From positions 1-64,000 of the forward strand of contig JAJXWP010000006.1 of the NCBI GenBank assembly GCA_021781575.1: a DNA stretch of 64,000 bases, in the 5' to 3' direction. The notes under the pieces are model-generated. The model searched no databases, was not told where the DNA came from, and worked only from the letters and a program-made list of their open reading frames with translations. Shown in pieces: positions 1 through 9,018 of this stretch (within the stretch, counting starts at the first letter, position 1; each line of letters begins with the position of its first letter). A program made the position numbers and the translations under genes. This DNA comes from Pseudomonadota bacterium (GTDB lineage Bacteria; Pseudomonadota; Alphaproteobacteria; Rhodospirillales; Magnetospirillaceae).

Positions 1-112
1 TCCGGCGACCTATGACGACCGTTCGGAGGGCGAGGAGCGGGAGCCGGCCGACGACCGGGAAGAGGGATTCGACGACGAGGCCGAGTCCGAGGTCGAGGAC
101 CAGGAGGAATAG
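1..112 (+). CDS. C-terminal end of an acidic protein (partial)
   Basis: An open frame enters from the left edge and stops at TAG 110-112. The 36 visible residues are dominated by Glu and Asp, with almost no hydrophobic residues, so this is a disordered acidic tail. No domain is visible and the protein cannot be identified from this end. Coding is inferred only from the open frame, its biased composition and the clean stop before a non-coding gap. Confidence 0.5.
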   Translation, partial: PATYDDRSEGEEREPADDREEGFDDEAESEVEDQEE

Positions 113-178
113 CCGCCGCCAGCGGTCTCCGGCCGCCCGAAAGAACCAGCCATGTCCGGCGTTGGTCGGCGATTTCTT

Positions 179-207
179 TTGACATCCAGAAGTTGGAAGC
201 CGATAGT
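179..207 (+). promoter_or_regulatory. Candidate sigma70-type promoter for the helicase gene
   Basis: TTGACA at 179-184 and GATAGT at 202-207 are separated by 17 bases, which fits a housekeeping promoter. Transcription would start near 215 and leave an untranslated leader of about 180 bases before the helicase start at 399. The remainder of the 113-398 gap shows no convincing gene. Confidence 0.45.
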
Positions 208-398
208 GCGCCGTCCGCGACCGGGTTGCGGATGTTGGCATTCCGGCCGCGTGAACGGACCTTTGAGTGGTCCGGCTTCCTTCGAAAGCCTTCCATAGAA
301 TTCAGGTGACGGCTCGCATCACGCGGGGCCTCTCCAACCATCGCCGCAACTCCCATCGGGGCCGAGGACGTCCTCGGCGCGGCGTTTTCCACTGAAAG

Positions 399-1718
399 AT
401 GAGCACATTGACCAAATTTGACGAGTTCGGCTTCGCCGCGCCGATTCTGCGCGCCCTGACGGCGGTTGGCTATACGAACCCCACTCCCATCCAGGCCAAG
501 GCCATCCCGGCCATCCTGGCGGGCCGCGACCTGCTGGGCATCGCCCAGACAGGCACCGGCAAGACGGCCGCCTTTGCCCTACCCATCTTGCACTTGCTGG
601 CCCAACAGCCCCGCCAGGCGCCACGCGGCGGATGCCGAGTGCTGGTGTTGAGCCCGACCCGAGAGCTGGCCAGCCAGATCGCCGACAGCTTTCGCGCCTT
701 CGGACAGCGCCTCGGCGTCCGCGTCGCGGTGGTCTTCGGCGGTGTTTCCCACGGCCCGCAGCTGAAGGCACTGGCCGGCGGTGTCGACGTCCTGGTGGCC
801 ACGCCGGGGCGCCTGATCGATCATATCGGGTCGCGCGCCGCCCTTTTGGGCACCGCCGAATTTCTGGTGCTCGACGAGGTCGATCAGATGCTGGACCTGG
901 GCTTCATCAAGCCACTGCGGCGGATCGTCGGTCAGTTGCCGAAGCAGCGCCAGAACCTGTTCTTTTCGGCCACCATGCCCAAGGAAATCGGCAATCTTGC
1001 CGGTGAACTGCTGAACGACCCGGTCTCCGTGTCGGTGGCTCCGGCGGCGACCACGGCCGAGCGGGTTCGCCAGCAGGTCCTGCTGGTCGATGCCTCCAAC
1101 AAGCGCGACACGCTGATCGGGCTGTTTGCCGACGAGGCCATGGAGCGCACCATCGTGTTCACCCGCACCAAGCATGGCGCAGACAAAGTCGCCCGCCATC
1201 TCGATGGCGCCGGCATTGCCGCCGCGGCGATTCATGGGAACAAGAGCCAAAGCCAGCGCGAGCGCTCGTTGGCTGCTTTCCGCGCCGGCCGGGTGCGGGC
1301 GTTGGTCGCCACCGACATCGCGGCGCGCGGCATTGACATTGCCGGCGTTACCCATGTGGTGAACTTCGAACTGCCCGAAGTGGCCGAGAACTATGTGCAC
1401 CGCATTGGACGGACTGCGCGGGCCGGCGCCGAAGGGACCGCCATTTCGCTGTGTGACGGCGGAGAGCGGGACCTGCTGCGCAATATCGAGCGGGTGGCGC
1501 GGCTGCGCATCGAGACCATCGACCGGCGCACGCACACCGCTTTGGCCGGCAAGCCTGACGTCCGCCCCGCCAATGAACGCAAGGTGGATCGTGCCGCCGG
1601 CACCGGTGAAAATGCTATGCCTCGCCTGGCCTTCATGACCCCTCGCCGTCCGGCGTTGCCGGCCAAGGCAAGCCGGCCCGACGGGCAACGGCTCGACAGA
1701 AAAGCCGCGGGCCGCTGA
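399..1718 (+). CDS. rhlE: DEAD-box ATP-dependent RNA helicase, RhlE type
   Basis: This 439-residue protein is an ATP-driven RNA unwinding enzyme of the RhlE/superfamily 2 class, probably acting in ribosome assembly, RNA turnover or cold adaptation. The motifs appear in the expected order: Q motif (PTPIQ, about 28-32), Walker A (AQTGTGKT, 49-56), PTREL (about 88-92), ATPGR, motif II at 161-164, SAT (192-194), then ARGID and HRIGRTAR in the second RecA domain. Motif II reads DEVD instead of DEAD. The tail after about residue 365 is basic and low in complexity, as is usual for RNA-binding tails of this family. The ATG start precedes the Q motif at normal spacing. It stands alone, with a possible terminator just downstream. 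Confidence 0.92.
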   Translation: MSTLTKFDEFGFAAPILRALTAVGYTNPTPIQAKAIPAILAGRDLLGIAQTGTGKTAAFALPILHLLAQQPRQAPRGGCRVLVLSPTRELASQIADSFRAFGQRLGVRVAVVFGGVSHGPQLKALAGGVDVLVATPGRLIDHIGSRAALLGTAEFLVLDEVDQMLDLGFIKPLRRIVGQLPKQRQNLFFSATMPKEIGNLAGELLNDPVSVSVAPAATTAERVRQQVLLVDASNKRDTLIGLFADEAMERTIVFTRTKHGADKVARHLDGAGIAAAAIHGNKSQSQRERSLAAFRAGRVRALVATDIAARGIDIAGVTHVVNFELPEVAENYVHRIGRTARAGAEGTAISLCDGGERDLLRNIERVARLRIETIDRRTHTALAGKPDVRPANERKVDRAAGTGENAMPRLAFMTPRRPALPAKASRPDGQRLDRKAAGR

Positions 1719-1741
1719 ACGCTCGCATTGTGCGTCCTCCG

Positions 1742-1773
1742 TGGCACTGAACCATCTCAAGGGTTCGGTGCCA
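1742..1773 (+). terminator. Hairpin after the helicase gene
   Basis: TGGCACTGAACC (1742-1753) pairs with GGTTCGGTGCCA (1762-1773), with one G-T pair and an 8-base loop. It begins 23 bases after the helicase stop codon. There is no T-tract, so it may act as a weak or factor-assisted terminator. The open frame of the next, broken kinase gene runs through it. Confidence 0.5.
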
Positions 1774-2574
1774 TGGCCTGGGCCCGGCACGACAATTCGC
1801 CGGCCATCGCATCGTCGCCCTGTGCTCCTACGATATCAGCAAGTGTAGCGCCACCACCGTTCTCGATATCGTCCGCAATCACAACTTCGTCATGGTCCGT
1901 CGCGACGGCGAATGGGAAATCATCGAAAGCGCGTCAGTCAAGCAGGCCAAGGAGGAACTGGCCGCCACACTTGCCCGCAAGGACAATCTGCTCACCGAGA
2001 TCCATCATCGGGTCAAGAACAACCTGCAGATTGTCAGCAGCCTGCTGACGATCAAATCCAGCTCCTTCACCGGACCGGACAGTGAAGCGGCGGTCGCCGA
2101 CATTCAGGCGCGCGTCCGCGCCATGGCCCTGGTGCATGAGCAGCTATACCGCGGCGACAGGAACGGTGAGGTTCGTTTCGGTGCCTATCTGCGCCAACTC
2201 GTTACCGATCTCGCCCACACCTGGGCGGTGGACGACCGCATTGCCGTGCGCGTGGTCGAGGAAGGTTCAGCCGTGCCGCTGATCGATCTCGATACCGCCG
2301 TGCCGCTTGGGCTGGCCGCCACCGAGGCACTGAGCAACGCCTTCAAGCACGCCTTTCCTGATGAGCGCCAGGGCACGGTGATCCTTACCCTGGACAGCGG
2401 TGAGACCGAATTGCGGCTAATGATCGCCGACGATGGCTGCGGTATGCGGGCCGATGTTCCGCGGCGCGGTGGTGCTGGCCTCGCCCTGATGCGAGGATTG
2501 ACGACGCAAGCGGGGGGCGTCTCGAACTGGATGGACAAGGCGGAACCAAGGTCAAGATGACATTGCCGCGGTGA
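1751..2574 (+). pseudogene. Truncated and frameshifted MEDS/HisKA_2-type sensor histidine kinase
   Basis: The open frame starts right after a stop at 1748-1750. From about 1802 it encodes what resembles the last strands of an MEDS sensory domain (HRIVALCSYDIS...), then a HisKA_2/HWE-type phosphoacceptor motif (EIHHRVKNNLQ, about 2000-2032) and an HATPase domain (DDGCGM, near 2428). The first ATG inside it is at 1892, within the MEDS remnant, so most of the sensor domain is missing. Near the end the frame breaks at a run of six G (2512-2517). The current frame ends at 2560 with an atypical tail, while adding one G restores a normal kinase end (GGRLELDGQGGTKVKMTLPR) that stops at 2572-2574. With no N-terminus and a shifted C-terminus this is probably a decaying gene. 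A phase-variable or mis-sequenced G run cannot be excluded. Confidence 0.7.
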
Positions 2575-2667
2575 CCATGGCGAAGGCGCCGAACTTCTCC
2601 ATCTTTTCGCCGTCGTGACGAGCCCCGGCCTCGTGAACAAGGCAGGGGCCCCGGGGCCTGCGGCAAC

Positions 2668-4110
2668 TCAGAACGGATAAGCCTGCGGCCCTTCGATCGT
2701 CACCCAGCGCAGGTCGGTGAATTCGTTGATCACCGCCTTGCCGCCGAAGCGCCCATAGCCGCTGCCCTTGACCCCACCGAACGGCATCTGTGCTTCGTCG
2801 GCGACCGTCGGCCCATTGATGTGGCAAATGCCGGTAGCAAGACGCTTCGATACCGCCAGGGCGCGCTGCACGTCTCGGCCAAAGACAGCCGCGGAAAGGC
2901 CGTATTCCGTGTCATTGGCCACCCGCACCGCCTCGTCGGTCCCGGCGACCCGGATGACCGATTTTACCGGTCCGAATGATTCCTCGGTGTAGATGCGCAT
3001 CTCGGGCGTGACGCGGTCGAGCACCGTTGCTTCGACGACGCTGCCCGTCCGTTTGCCGCCGGCGACGACGACGCCCCCTTTGGCGACTGCGTCGGCGATC
3101 AGCGCATCCATCTTTTCCGCCGCGGCTAGGTCGATCAACGAGCCCAGGACGACATGGCCGCGCGGGTCGCCCGCCGGCAATCGGCAGGCCTTGGCCGCCA
3201 ACTTCGCGACGAAGGCGTCGGCGACCGACTGATCGACGATAAAGCGCTCGGTCGACATGCAGATCTGCCCCTGGTTGAGGAAGGCGCCGAAGGCGGCGGC
3301 GTCCACCGCCTGGTCGAGATCGGCATCGTCCAGGACCAGGAAGGGCGCCTTGCCACCCAGTTCGAGGAGCACCGGCTTGAGATGTTCCGCCGCCAGTTTG
3401 GCAATGATCCGGCCGACGCGGGTCGAACCGGTGAAGTTGACCCGACGGACTGCCGGGTGGGCGATCAGCGCTTCGACGATGCCGGGTGCATCGGCCGGCG
3501 CGTTGGAAATGACGTTGACGACGCCCTTGGGCAGGCCGGCATCGTTCAGCGTCTGCCCAATCAGGTGGTGGGTGCCGGGGCAGGCTTCCGAAGACCGCAA
3601 GATCACCGTGTTGCCGCAGGCAAGCGGAGCCGCAATGGCTCTTGTGCCGAGGATCACCGGGGCGTTCCACGGGGCGATGCCAAGGACGACGCCGGCCGGC
3701 TGGCGTACCGCCAGGGACAGGATTCCAGGCTTGTCCGAGGGAATGACCTCGCCGGTTATCTGAGTGGTCAGAGCCGCCGCCTCGCGCAGCATGCCCGCCG
3801 CCAGTTGGACGTTGAAGCCGGCCCAGGGCGCCGTGGCCCCTGTTTCCTCCTGCATCAGCCGTGTGAACTCGGCGACGCGGCTCTCCATCAGATCGGCCGC
3901 TTTGAGAAGGAGCGCACGGCGTTGGCCGGGGCCGGTCTCGGACCAGCTCTCGAAAGCCCGCTGGGCCGCAGCGGCCACCTTGGCGACGTCGGCGGGGCCG
4001 GCGGCGGCGGCACGGGTCGCGACTTGGCCGGTGAACGGATCCCGACGCTCGAATATCGCGCCGCTTTCCGCGTCGGCCGCGGCTCCATCAATGATGAACC
4101 GGATATCCAT
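2668..4110 (-). CDS. NAD(P)-dependent aldehyde dehydrogenase (aromatic aldehyde type)
   Basis: This 480-residue ALDH-superfamily enzyme would oxidise an aldehyde to its carboxylic acid. It carries the coenzyme-binding PWNAP segment, the NFTGST turn, the general-base motif ELGGKAP and the nucleophile Cys in NQGQICMST. The overall pattern is closest to salicylaldehyde, vanillin or benzaldehyde dehydrogenases, but the substrate cannot be read from sequence. The ATG at 4110 follows AAGGAG at good spacing. It is the last gene of a leftward operon, 42 bases after the LivM-type permease. A close paralogue is the first gene of the same operon. Unlike that paralogue, this copy keeps the normal ELGG motif. 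Confidence 0.9.
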   Translation of the reverse strand: MDIRFIIDGAAADAESGAIFERRDPFTGQVATRAAAAGPADVAKVAAAAQRAFESWSETGPGQRRALLLKAADLMESRVAEFTRLMQEETGATAPWAGFNVQLAAGMLREAAALTTQITGEVIPSDKPGILSLAVRQPAGVVLGIAPWNAPVILGTRAIAAPLACGNTVILRSSEACPGTHHLIGQTLNDAGLPKGVVNVISNAPADAPGIVEALIAHPAVRRVNFTGSTRVGRIIAKLAAEHLKPVLLELGGKAPFLVLDDADLDQAVDAAAFGAFLNQGQICMSTERFIVDQSVADAFVAKLAAKACRLPAGDPRGHVVLGSLIDLAAAEKMDALIADAVAKGGVVVAGGKRTGSVVEATVLDRVTPEMRIYTEESFGPVKSVIRVAGTDEAVRVANDTEYGLSAAVFGRDVQRALAVSKRLATGICHINGPTVADEAQMPFGGVKGSGYGRFGGKAVINEFTDLRWVTIEGPQAYPF

Positions 4111-4152
4111 GATCAGCTCCTTCTCAAAATGGATGTGAATTGGGCTGGAACA

Positions 4153-5244
4153 TCACCTTTCCACAGGGGGGATCTCCGCCACGGCAGACGGCGCCTGGCC
4201 GCTCGCGCCTTCCGTCATATTGCTTTCGGGAATGCCGAGCGGCACCTTCAGGTGATAGCCGACAGGGAGCAGCCGCAACGAAAGCCGCCTCTCCACCGCG
4301 CCCCAGATGCCGCGTGGGAGGAGCAGCGAGAAAGCCAGTGCCGTGCCACCCAGCCCGACCAGGTACCAGACGCCGCTGCCGCCGAACCATGCCTCGATGG
4401 TGAAGAAGATGACCGCGCCGAGAAGGGGGCCCTCGAAGGTGCCCAGGCCCCCCACAAGAACCATGAAGATCATGTACGCCGTCCATTGCACGCCGAAATA
4501 GGTCTTCGGCTGGAAGCTGATCGCCGTGGCCAGCCACAAAGCACCGGCCATTGCCGTGCCTGTGGCCGCCAGAATGAAGATGATCCGCTTGGTGCCGAGA
4601 ACGCGCACTCCCACGGCCGCCGCCGCCTCTTCGTCGTCGCGGATCGCCTGAATCGCGGCGCCGGTGCGGCTGCGCAGCAGCGCGAAGACGATGCCGCTCA
4701 GCACCGCCATGGCCGCCAGGGCCAGCCAATAGATGGTTGCGCGCCGGCTGTCGGCCTGATAGGCCGTGAGCGCAATCAGCGACGTTCCGGTCTCGCCCTG
4801 CACCAGTTTGTCGAGGTTGACCAGCAGATGGGCAAGTTCGGCCAGAACCCACATGCCAATGGCGAACTCGCCGGCTTTCAGCCGGAGCATGAATGCCGAA
4901 ACCGGCTGGGCGACCAGCCCGACCAGCAAGGCGGAGGCGACCAGCGACAGATAGACGTTGACCCCGGCATCGGCCAGGCGGATAGCCCCGTAGGCGCCGA
5001 GGCCGAAGAAGGCCTGCTGCCCGATCGAGACCAGGCCGCCATAGCCCGCCAAGGCATTCCACATCAGCGCCAAAATGACGTAGATGAACAGGGTGGTCAG
5101 TTTGTCCAGAAGATTGGCGTTCAGAATCAGCGGGCCAAGGGCCAGCAAGACGAGGAGCGCGACGCCGGCGGCGGCCGAGACCTTCGCCAGTGGAGTCCAG
5201 CGTTCGACGGCCGGCAGCGGTGCCAGGGGGTTCCAGCCGCTCAT
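4153..5244 (-). CDS. Branched-chain-type ABC transporter permease, LivM family
   Basis: This 363-residue membrane protein has about nine or ten hydrophobic segments and the LivM signature region (NALAGYGGLVSIGQQAFFGLGAY). It should form the transmembrane channel with the LivH-type partner, and the two ATPases would drive import. ATG 5244 overlaps the stop of the upstream livH-type gene by four bases (ATGA), which indicates translational coupling. The tail after about residue 340 is hydrophilic and divergent. The longer open frame upstream of this start reads livH in the wrong frame and is not coding. The substrate is probably an aromatic or short-chain acid rather than leucine, judged only from the two neighbouring aldehyde dehydrogenases. 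Confidence 0.9.
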   Translation of the reverse strand: MSGWNPLAPLPAVERWTPLAKVSAAAGVALLVLLALGPLILNANLLDKLTTLFIYVILALMWNALAGYGGLVSIGQQAFFGLGAYGAIRLADAGVNVYLSLVASALLVGLVAQPVSAFMLRLKAGEFAIGMWVLAELAHLLVNLDKLVQGETGTSLIALTAYQADSRRATIYWLALAAMAVLSGIVFALLRSRTGAAIQAIRDDEEAAAAVGVRVLGTKRIIFILAATGTAMAGALWLATAISFQPKTYFGVQWTAYMIFMVLVGGLGTFEGPLLGAVIFFTIEAWFGGSGVWYLVGLGGTALAFSLLLPRGIWGAVERRLSLRLLPVGYHLKVPLGIPESNMTEGASGQAPSAVAEIPPVER

Positions 5245-6143
5245 ACGAGACGCCTCCGGAGGTTCCGCATGGCGCCGGCGAAGCCGCCGTTGCCAGCGTA
5301 AAGCCGGGCAAACAGGACGACGAAGAAGACCAGATGCCCGGCGATGAGAAAGCCCTGCGGATCGATTTGAGCGCCGATGCTCTGGGCGACACCCAAGACG
5401 ATGCCGCCCCCCAATGTGCCCCAGAGGGATCCTGCACCGCCGATCACTGCCGCCTCGAAAGCGAAGATCAATTGCAGGGGGCCGGCATAAGGATTGAAGG
5501 TCGCCCGCATGGCGAGGAATGCTCCGGCCACGCCGACGGTCACCATGGCGATGGCTGCCGCCGCGGCATTGACCCGTTTGGCGTTGACGCCGATCAGCCC
5601 GACCGTATCGGGGTCGGCCGCGGTGGCGCGAATCGAGCGGCCAAGCTGGGTATGCCCCAGGAAGAGCTGAAGCCCGCCGAGGAGGACGACAGCCGCGGCG
5701 AAAATCATGGCGGCCAGCTTCCCGATATAGATGTCGTCGGTCAGGCTCCACGAATCGTAGGACAGGGTGTCGAGATAGGGCGCCAGCGATCGGGTATCGG
5801 CACCGAACTGCTGGAACAGCAGGTTGTCGATCATGATGGCCAAGCCGAAGGTGCTCAGGATGGGAACCAGGGTGCCGCCGCGGGCGCTGCGATCGAGCAC
5901 GGCCCGCTGGAGGATCCAGCCCACCATCGCCAGCAGGGGGAGGATGGCGGCAAGCCCGGCAAAGGGCGATATGGCGAAGCGGGAGCTCAACTCCCACAAA
6001 GCGAAAGCCGCCAAAATTGCAAAGCTTCCATGGGCAATATTGATAATGCGCATGACGCCGTACATAAATGACAGGCCGCATGCGATTAGCGCATAATATC
6101 CTCCGAGCAATAATCCTTGAACGATCTGGTTTACCCAAATCAT
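5241..6143 (-). CDS. Branched-chain-type ABC transporter permease, LivH family
   Basis: This is a 300-residue inner-membrane permease. It has the typical LivH opening (VNQIVQGLLLGGYYALIACG) followed by the RIINIAHG motif, then a chain of hydrophobic helices with the conserved GLIGVN and AFEAAVIGG loops. ATG 6143 is preferred because it starts exactly where LivH proteins start and overlaps the upstream livF-type stop by four bases. Upstream extensions lie inside that ATPase gene. It should pair with the LivM-type subunit encoded next. Confidence 0.9.
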   Translation of the reverse strand: MIWVNQIVQGLLLGGYYALIACGLSFMYGVMRIINIAHGSFAILAAFALWELSSRFAISPFAGLAAILPLLAMVGWILQRAVLDRSARGGTLVPILSTFGLAIMIDNLLFQQFGADTRSLAPYLDTLSYDSWSLTDDIYIGKLAAMIFAAAVVLLGGLQLFLGHTQLGRSIRATAADPDTVGLIGVNAKRVNAAAAAIAMVTVGVAGAFLAMRATFNPYAGPLQLIFAFEAAVIGGAGSLWGTLGGGIVLGVAQSIGAQIDPQGFLIAGHLVFFVVLFARLYAGNGGFAGAMRNLRRRLV

Positions 6144-6871
6144 TGCACTGCCTTTCGTTGTTTTTTGCCATGCTCTGCGCCGAAATATGCTGCCATGACC
6201 TGGTCGCGCGTGATGTCCTTTGTTGGCCCCTCCAGCACGATCGTTCCTTCCAGCATGCACATCACGCGGTCAGCGACCGCCAACGCCCGCTTGAGATCCT
6301 GTTCGACCAGAAGGATCGTGGCGCCCGATTGCATCAGCGATTGCAGCGACGCGTAGACCCGCTCGACGGCTAACGGCGACAGGCCGAGGGACACCTCGTC
6401 GAGCAGCAGGATTTCAGGGTTGGCCATCAGGGCCCGGCCGATGGCCGTGGCCTGCTGTTCACCCCCTGACAGATGGGCGGCCTTCGATTTGCGTCGCGCC
6501 TGCAGATGGGGAAAAGCCTCCATCACCCTGTCCATGGTCCACGGGCCGGACCGGCCGGTGGCGCGCGCAAGCAGCAGGTTGTCCTCCACCGTCATCTGCG
6601 GAAACAGCCGGCGGCCTTCGGGAACCAGGGCGATTCCCATGGCTGCCCGCCGATAGGCGGGAATGGCCGAGACATCGGTGCCACGGAACAGGACGCGGCC
6701 AGCCGAAGGCGGATGGGCGCCTGCGATGGCGCGCAGGAGTGTCGTTTTGCCGGCGCCGTTGGCGCCCACCAAAGCGACCACCTCGCCTTGTGAGACGTGG
6801 AACGACACGCCGCGGACCGCCTTGAGCAGGCCGTGGCGCGCCTCCATATGTTCGACGGTAAGGATCGTCAT
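6140..6871 (-). CDS. ABC transporter ATP-binding protein, LivF family
   Basis: This 243-residue ATPase has Walker A (GANGAGKTTLL), the LSGGEQQ signature and Walker B (ILLLDEVSLGLSP). The short form and the MTILTVEHMEARHG opening are typical of LivF. One detail is unusual: the Walker B run reads DEVS where most LivF proteins read DEPS. ATG 6871 overlaps the stop of the livG-type gene by four bases. It should form the cytoplasmic ATPase pair with LivG and energise the LivH/LivM channel. Confidence 0.9.
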   Translation of the reverse strand: MTILTVEHMEARHGLLKAVRGVSFHVSQGEVVALVGANGAGKTTLLRAIAGAHPPSAGRVLFRGTDVSAIPAYRRAAMGIALVPEGRRLFPQMTVEDNLLLARATGRSGPWTMDRVMEAFPHLQARRKSKAAHLSGGEQQATAIGRALMANPEILLLDEVSLGLSPLAVERVYASLQSLMQSGATILLVEQDLKRALAVADRVMCMLEGTIVLEGPTKDITRDQVMAAYFGAEHGKKQRKAVQ

Positions 6872-7608
6872 GGTGTTCCTTCCCCGAAATAGGCGTCGAT
6901 GACGGCGCGATCGGACATCACCGCTTCCGGGCTTCCGTCGGCGATCACCCGGCCGGCATCCATGCAGATCAGGCGTTCGGCGACCTGCAGGAGGATGTGG
7001 ACGATATGTTCGATCCACACCACGGCGATGCCGCGGCGACGCAGTTCCCGAATTGTGTCGACCAGTTCGCCGGCTTCCTTGTCGGTCAGTCCGCCGCCGA
7101 TTTCATCGAGCAACAGGACGACCGGATTGGTCGCCAGCGCCCGCGCCAGTTCCAGGCGTTTCCGGTCGAGCAGGCCGAGGGTCTCGGCTCGTCGGTTGGC
7201 GATCCCCAGCATGCCGCAAAGGGACAGGGCGTCGATACAGCGGTCATAGGCCTCGGTCCGTGGAAAACGGCCCCCGTTGGACGCCGCCACGAAGGTGTTC
7301 TCGAACACCGTCATGCCGGTGAAAGGGCGGGGGACCTGATGGGTGCGGGCCAGACCCAGACGGCACCTCTCGGCTGCCGGCAGGCGCGTGACGTCGTCGC
7401 CTCGGAAGCGGACCTTGCCCGAGGTCGGCCGGTGCGCTCCGACCAGGACGCTGAGGAAGGTGGTCTTGCCGGCACCGTTGGGTCCCACCACCCCGATCGC
7501 CTCGCCGGGCCGCATGGCGAAGTCGATTCCGTCGAGAACTACAAGCGCATTGAAGCGCTTGTAGATTCCCGAAGCGACCAGGATCGGCTGGTCGGCGTCG
7601 CTCGCCAT
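6868..7608 (-). CDS. ABC transporter ATP-binding protein, LivG family
   Basis: This 246-residue ATPase has Walker A (GPNGAGKTTFL), a Q-loop region (RTHQVPRPF) and Walker B (VVLLLDEIGGGL). The usual LSGGQ signature is degenerate here and reads like LGLLDRKRLELARAL, a form found in some LivG homologues. ATG 7608 is chosen because the protein then starts at normal length. A GTG at 7629 in the same frame is a possible alternative, and neither has a strong ribosome-binding site. It lies 25 bases after the binding-protein gene and overlaps livF by four bases. Confidence 0.87.
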   Translation of the reverse strand: MASDADQPILVASGIYKRFNALVVLDGIDFAMRPGEAIGVVGPNGAGKTTFLSVLVGAHRPTSGKVRFRGDDVTRLPAAERCRLGLARTHQVPRPFTGMTVFENTFVAASNGGRFPRTEAYDRCIDALSLCGMLGIANRRAETLGLLDRKRLELARALATNPVVLLLDEIGGGLTDKEAGELVDTIRELRRRGIAVVWIEHIVHILLQVAERLICMDAGRVIADGSPEAVMSDRAVIDAYFGEGTP

Positions 7609-7633
7609 GGAAGGAGGTCCGTCCCTCACCCGG

Positions 7634-8962
7634 TCACACGTGATACGGCAGAAGGCGGGCCTCGACCGGCACGTTGGGGTCGGTGGCGTGCTCGGTGACG
7701 ACGCAATCGAGCTTGAACTTGCTTCCGGGCGGTGCTTTCACCCACTGGCAGCCTATGATCGGGCCGGCCGACACGTTCGGTACCGGGCCGCTGGTGAAGT
7801 CAACCTTGCCGATCATGGTGGTGGTGTTCAGCTTGCGGATCGCTTTGACCACCGCGTCTTTCGACCGTGGATCGCTGCTGTCCTTGAGCGCCTGGAAACC
7901 GGCATCGAGGAGCGACATGCTGGCTCCAAGCTGCTGGGTCCATTGTTTGCCGCTGGTCCGCTCGTAGCCGGCGGCCAATTCTCCGCCGGACAGGCCGGTC
8001 AGCGGGGATTTGTAGGGGAACGCCTTGTGCCAATAACAGGCGCTGGCCATGTTGATCCCCAGCCGTCCCAAGGCCTCGATGTCCGATGGGAACAGCCCGG
8101 TCTTGGCGACCTGGCAAATCTTGACCATGCGGGCATATCCCTGCTGAGCCGCCTGCCGCCAAAAGGCAGCGAAATCGGGCGGGATCGGGAAGGTGTTGAA
8201 AATCTGGCAATGCTCCCGCTTGAACAGGGCAATCTGCGCCGAGTAGTCGGTGGTCCCGTCCTCGTACGGACCGGGGTCCACAATGGTGAAGCCCTGCTTG
8301 GCGAGCAGGGGAGCGAGATGGGCGCGGATGGCGTTGCCATCCGCGTCGTTGGGGTAGAGGACCCCGACCTTCTTGTTGGTGGTGACGGGGCCATTCCACT
8401 GCGAGACATAGGTCTTGTGGAACTCCTCCACGCCGAAGCCGAAATGATAGGTCCATTTGAAGGGCGACGGCTGGCCCGGCTTCGCACCGCGGCCGAAATA
8501 CCAGGCCTCCCATGGCATCACGGTGGACAGGCAGGGTACGCCGGCCAGTTCGCAGGCGTCGGACACCGGGTTGATCACCTCGGGCGTAGAGACCGCCAAC
8601 ATGAGATCAACCTGGTCATTGTTGATCAGATCCTTGGCCAGTTGGCTGGCCCGCGACGGGTCGGATTGGGTGTCACGGTCGAGGATTTGAACTTGGTAGG
8701 TCTTGCCGCCGACGGTCAGTCCTTTCGCCAGCGCCTTGCGCGCCGACTGGAGAACATAGCCGTCGGTTTCCCCGAAGCCCGCCAGGGCACCGGTGCGCGG
8801 GCTGACGAATCCCACTTTGAGGACATTTTCGGCCCCGGCCGCCCAGCCACGGCGGCTGCCTGCAAGGGTGAGCCCAAGCCCGCCGGCGCCGGCGGCGAGA
8901 ATCAACCGGCGCCGCGACAGGCCGGGACGATGCGCTGAAGAGGTGAGTGGCGGTTTATTCAT
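7634..8962 (-). CDS. Liv-type periplasmic substrate-binding protein with Tat-like signal
   Basis: This 442-residue protein belongs to the Leu/Ile/Val-binding (type 1 periplasmic binding) fold and should deliver substrate to the adjacent LivHM/GF transporter. The N-terminus has a twin-arginine motif (SRRRLIL) and a hydrophobic stretch ending near WAAGA, so export by the Tat system is likely. The mature part begins with the usual KVGFVSPRTGALAGFGE. ATG 8962 is preceded by GGGAAGGAAG, a strong ribosome-binding site, and upstream in-frame codons do not add recognisable sequence. Tryptophan and aromatic residues are common in the first half, compatible with an aromatic ligand, but the ligand is not known. 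Confidence 0.9.
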   Translation of the reverse strand: MNKPPLTSSAHRPGLSRRRLILAAGAGGLGLTLAGSRRGWAAGAENVLKVGFVSPRTGALAGFGETDGYVLQSARKALAKGLTVGGKTYQVQILDRDTQSDPSRASQLAKDLINNDQVDLMLAVSTPEVINPVSDACELAGVPCLSTVMPWEAWYFGRGAKPGQPSPFKWTYHFGFGVEEFHKTYVSQWNGPVTTNKKVGVLYPNDADGNAIRAHLAPLLAKQGFTIVDPGPYEDGTTDYSAQIALFKREHCQIFNTFPIPPDFAAFWRQAAQQGYARMVKICQVAKTGLFPSDIEALGRLGINMASACYWHKAFPYKSPLTGLSGGELAAGYERTSGKQWTQQLGASMSLLDAGFQALKDSSDPRSKDAVVKAIRKLNTTTMIGKVDFTSGPVPNVSAGPIIGCQWVKAPPGSKFKLDCVVTEHATDPNVPVEARLLPYHV

Positions 8963-9018
8963 GATCGCTTCCTTCCCTTTTATTTCTTGGTACGGACGGT
9001 CCGGTCTGGTCAGCCGCT

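Noticed and set aside
2600-2667. Hairpin CAGGGGCC...GGCCTG between the broken kinase and the ALDH
   Set aside because: The stem is short with mismatches and has no T-run. It is too weak to call a terminator.
3154-5301. A long plus-strand open frame across the ALDH and permease genes
   Set aside because: It is antisense to two clear genes, is rich in Arg/Gly/Gln as expected for a shadow frame, and matches no family.
7608-7629. GTG start for LivG seven codons upstream of the chosen ATG
   Set aside because: It adds residues without family support and has no better ribosome-binding site, so it is kept only as an alternative.
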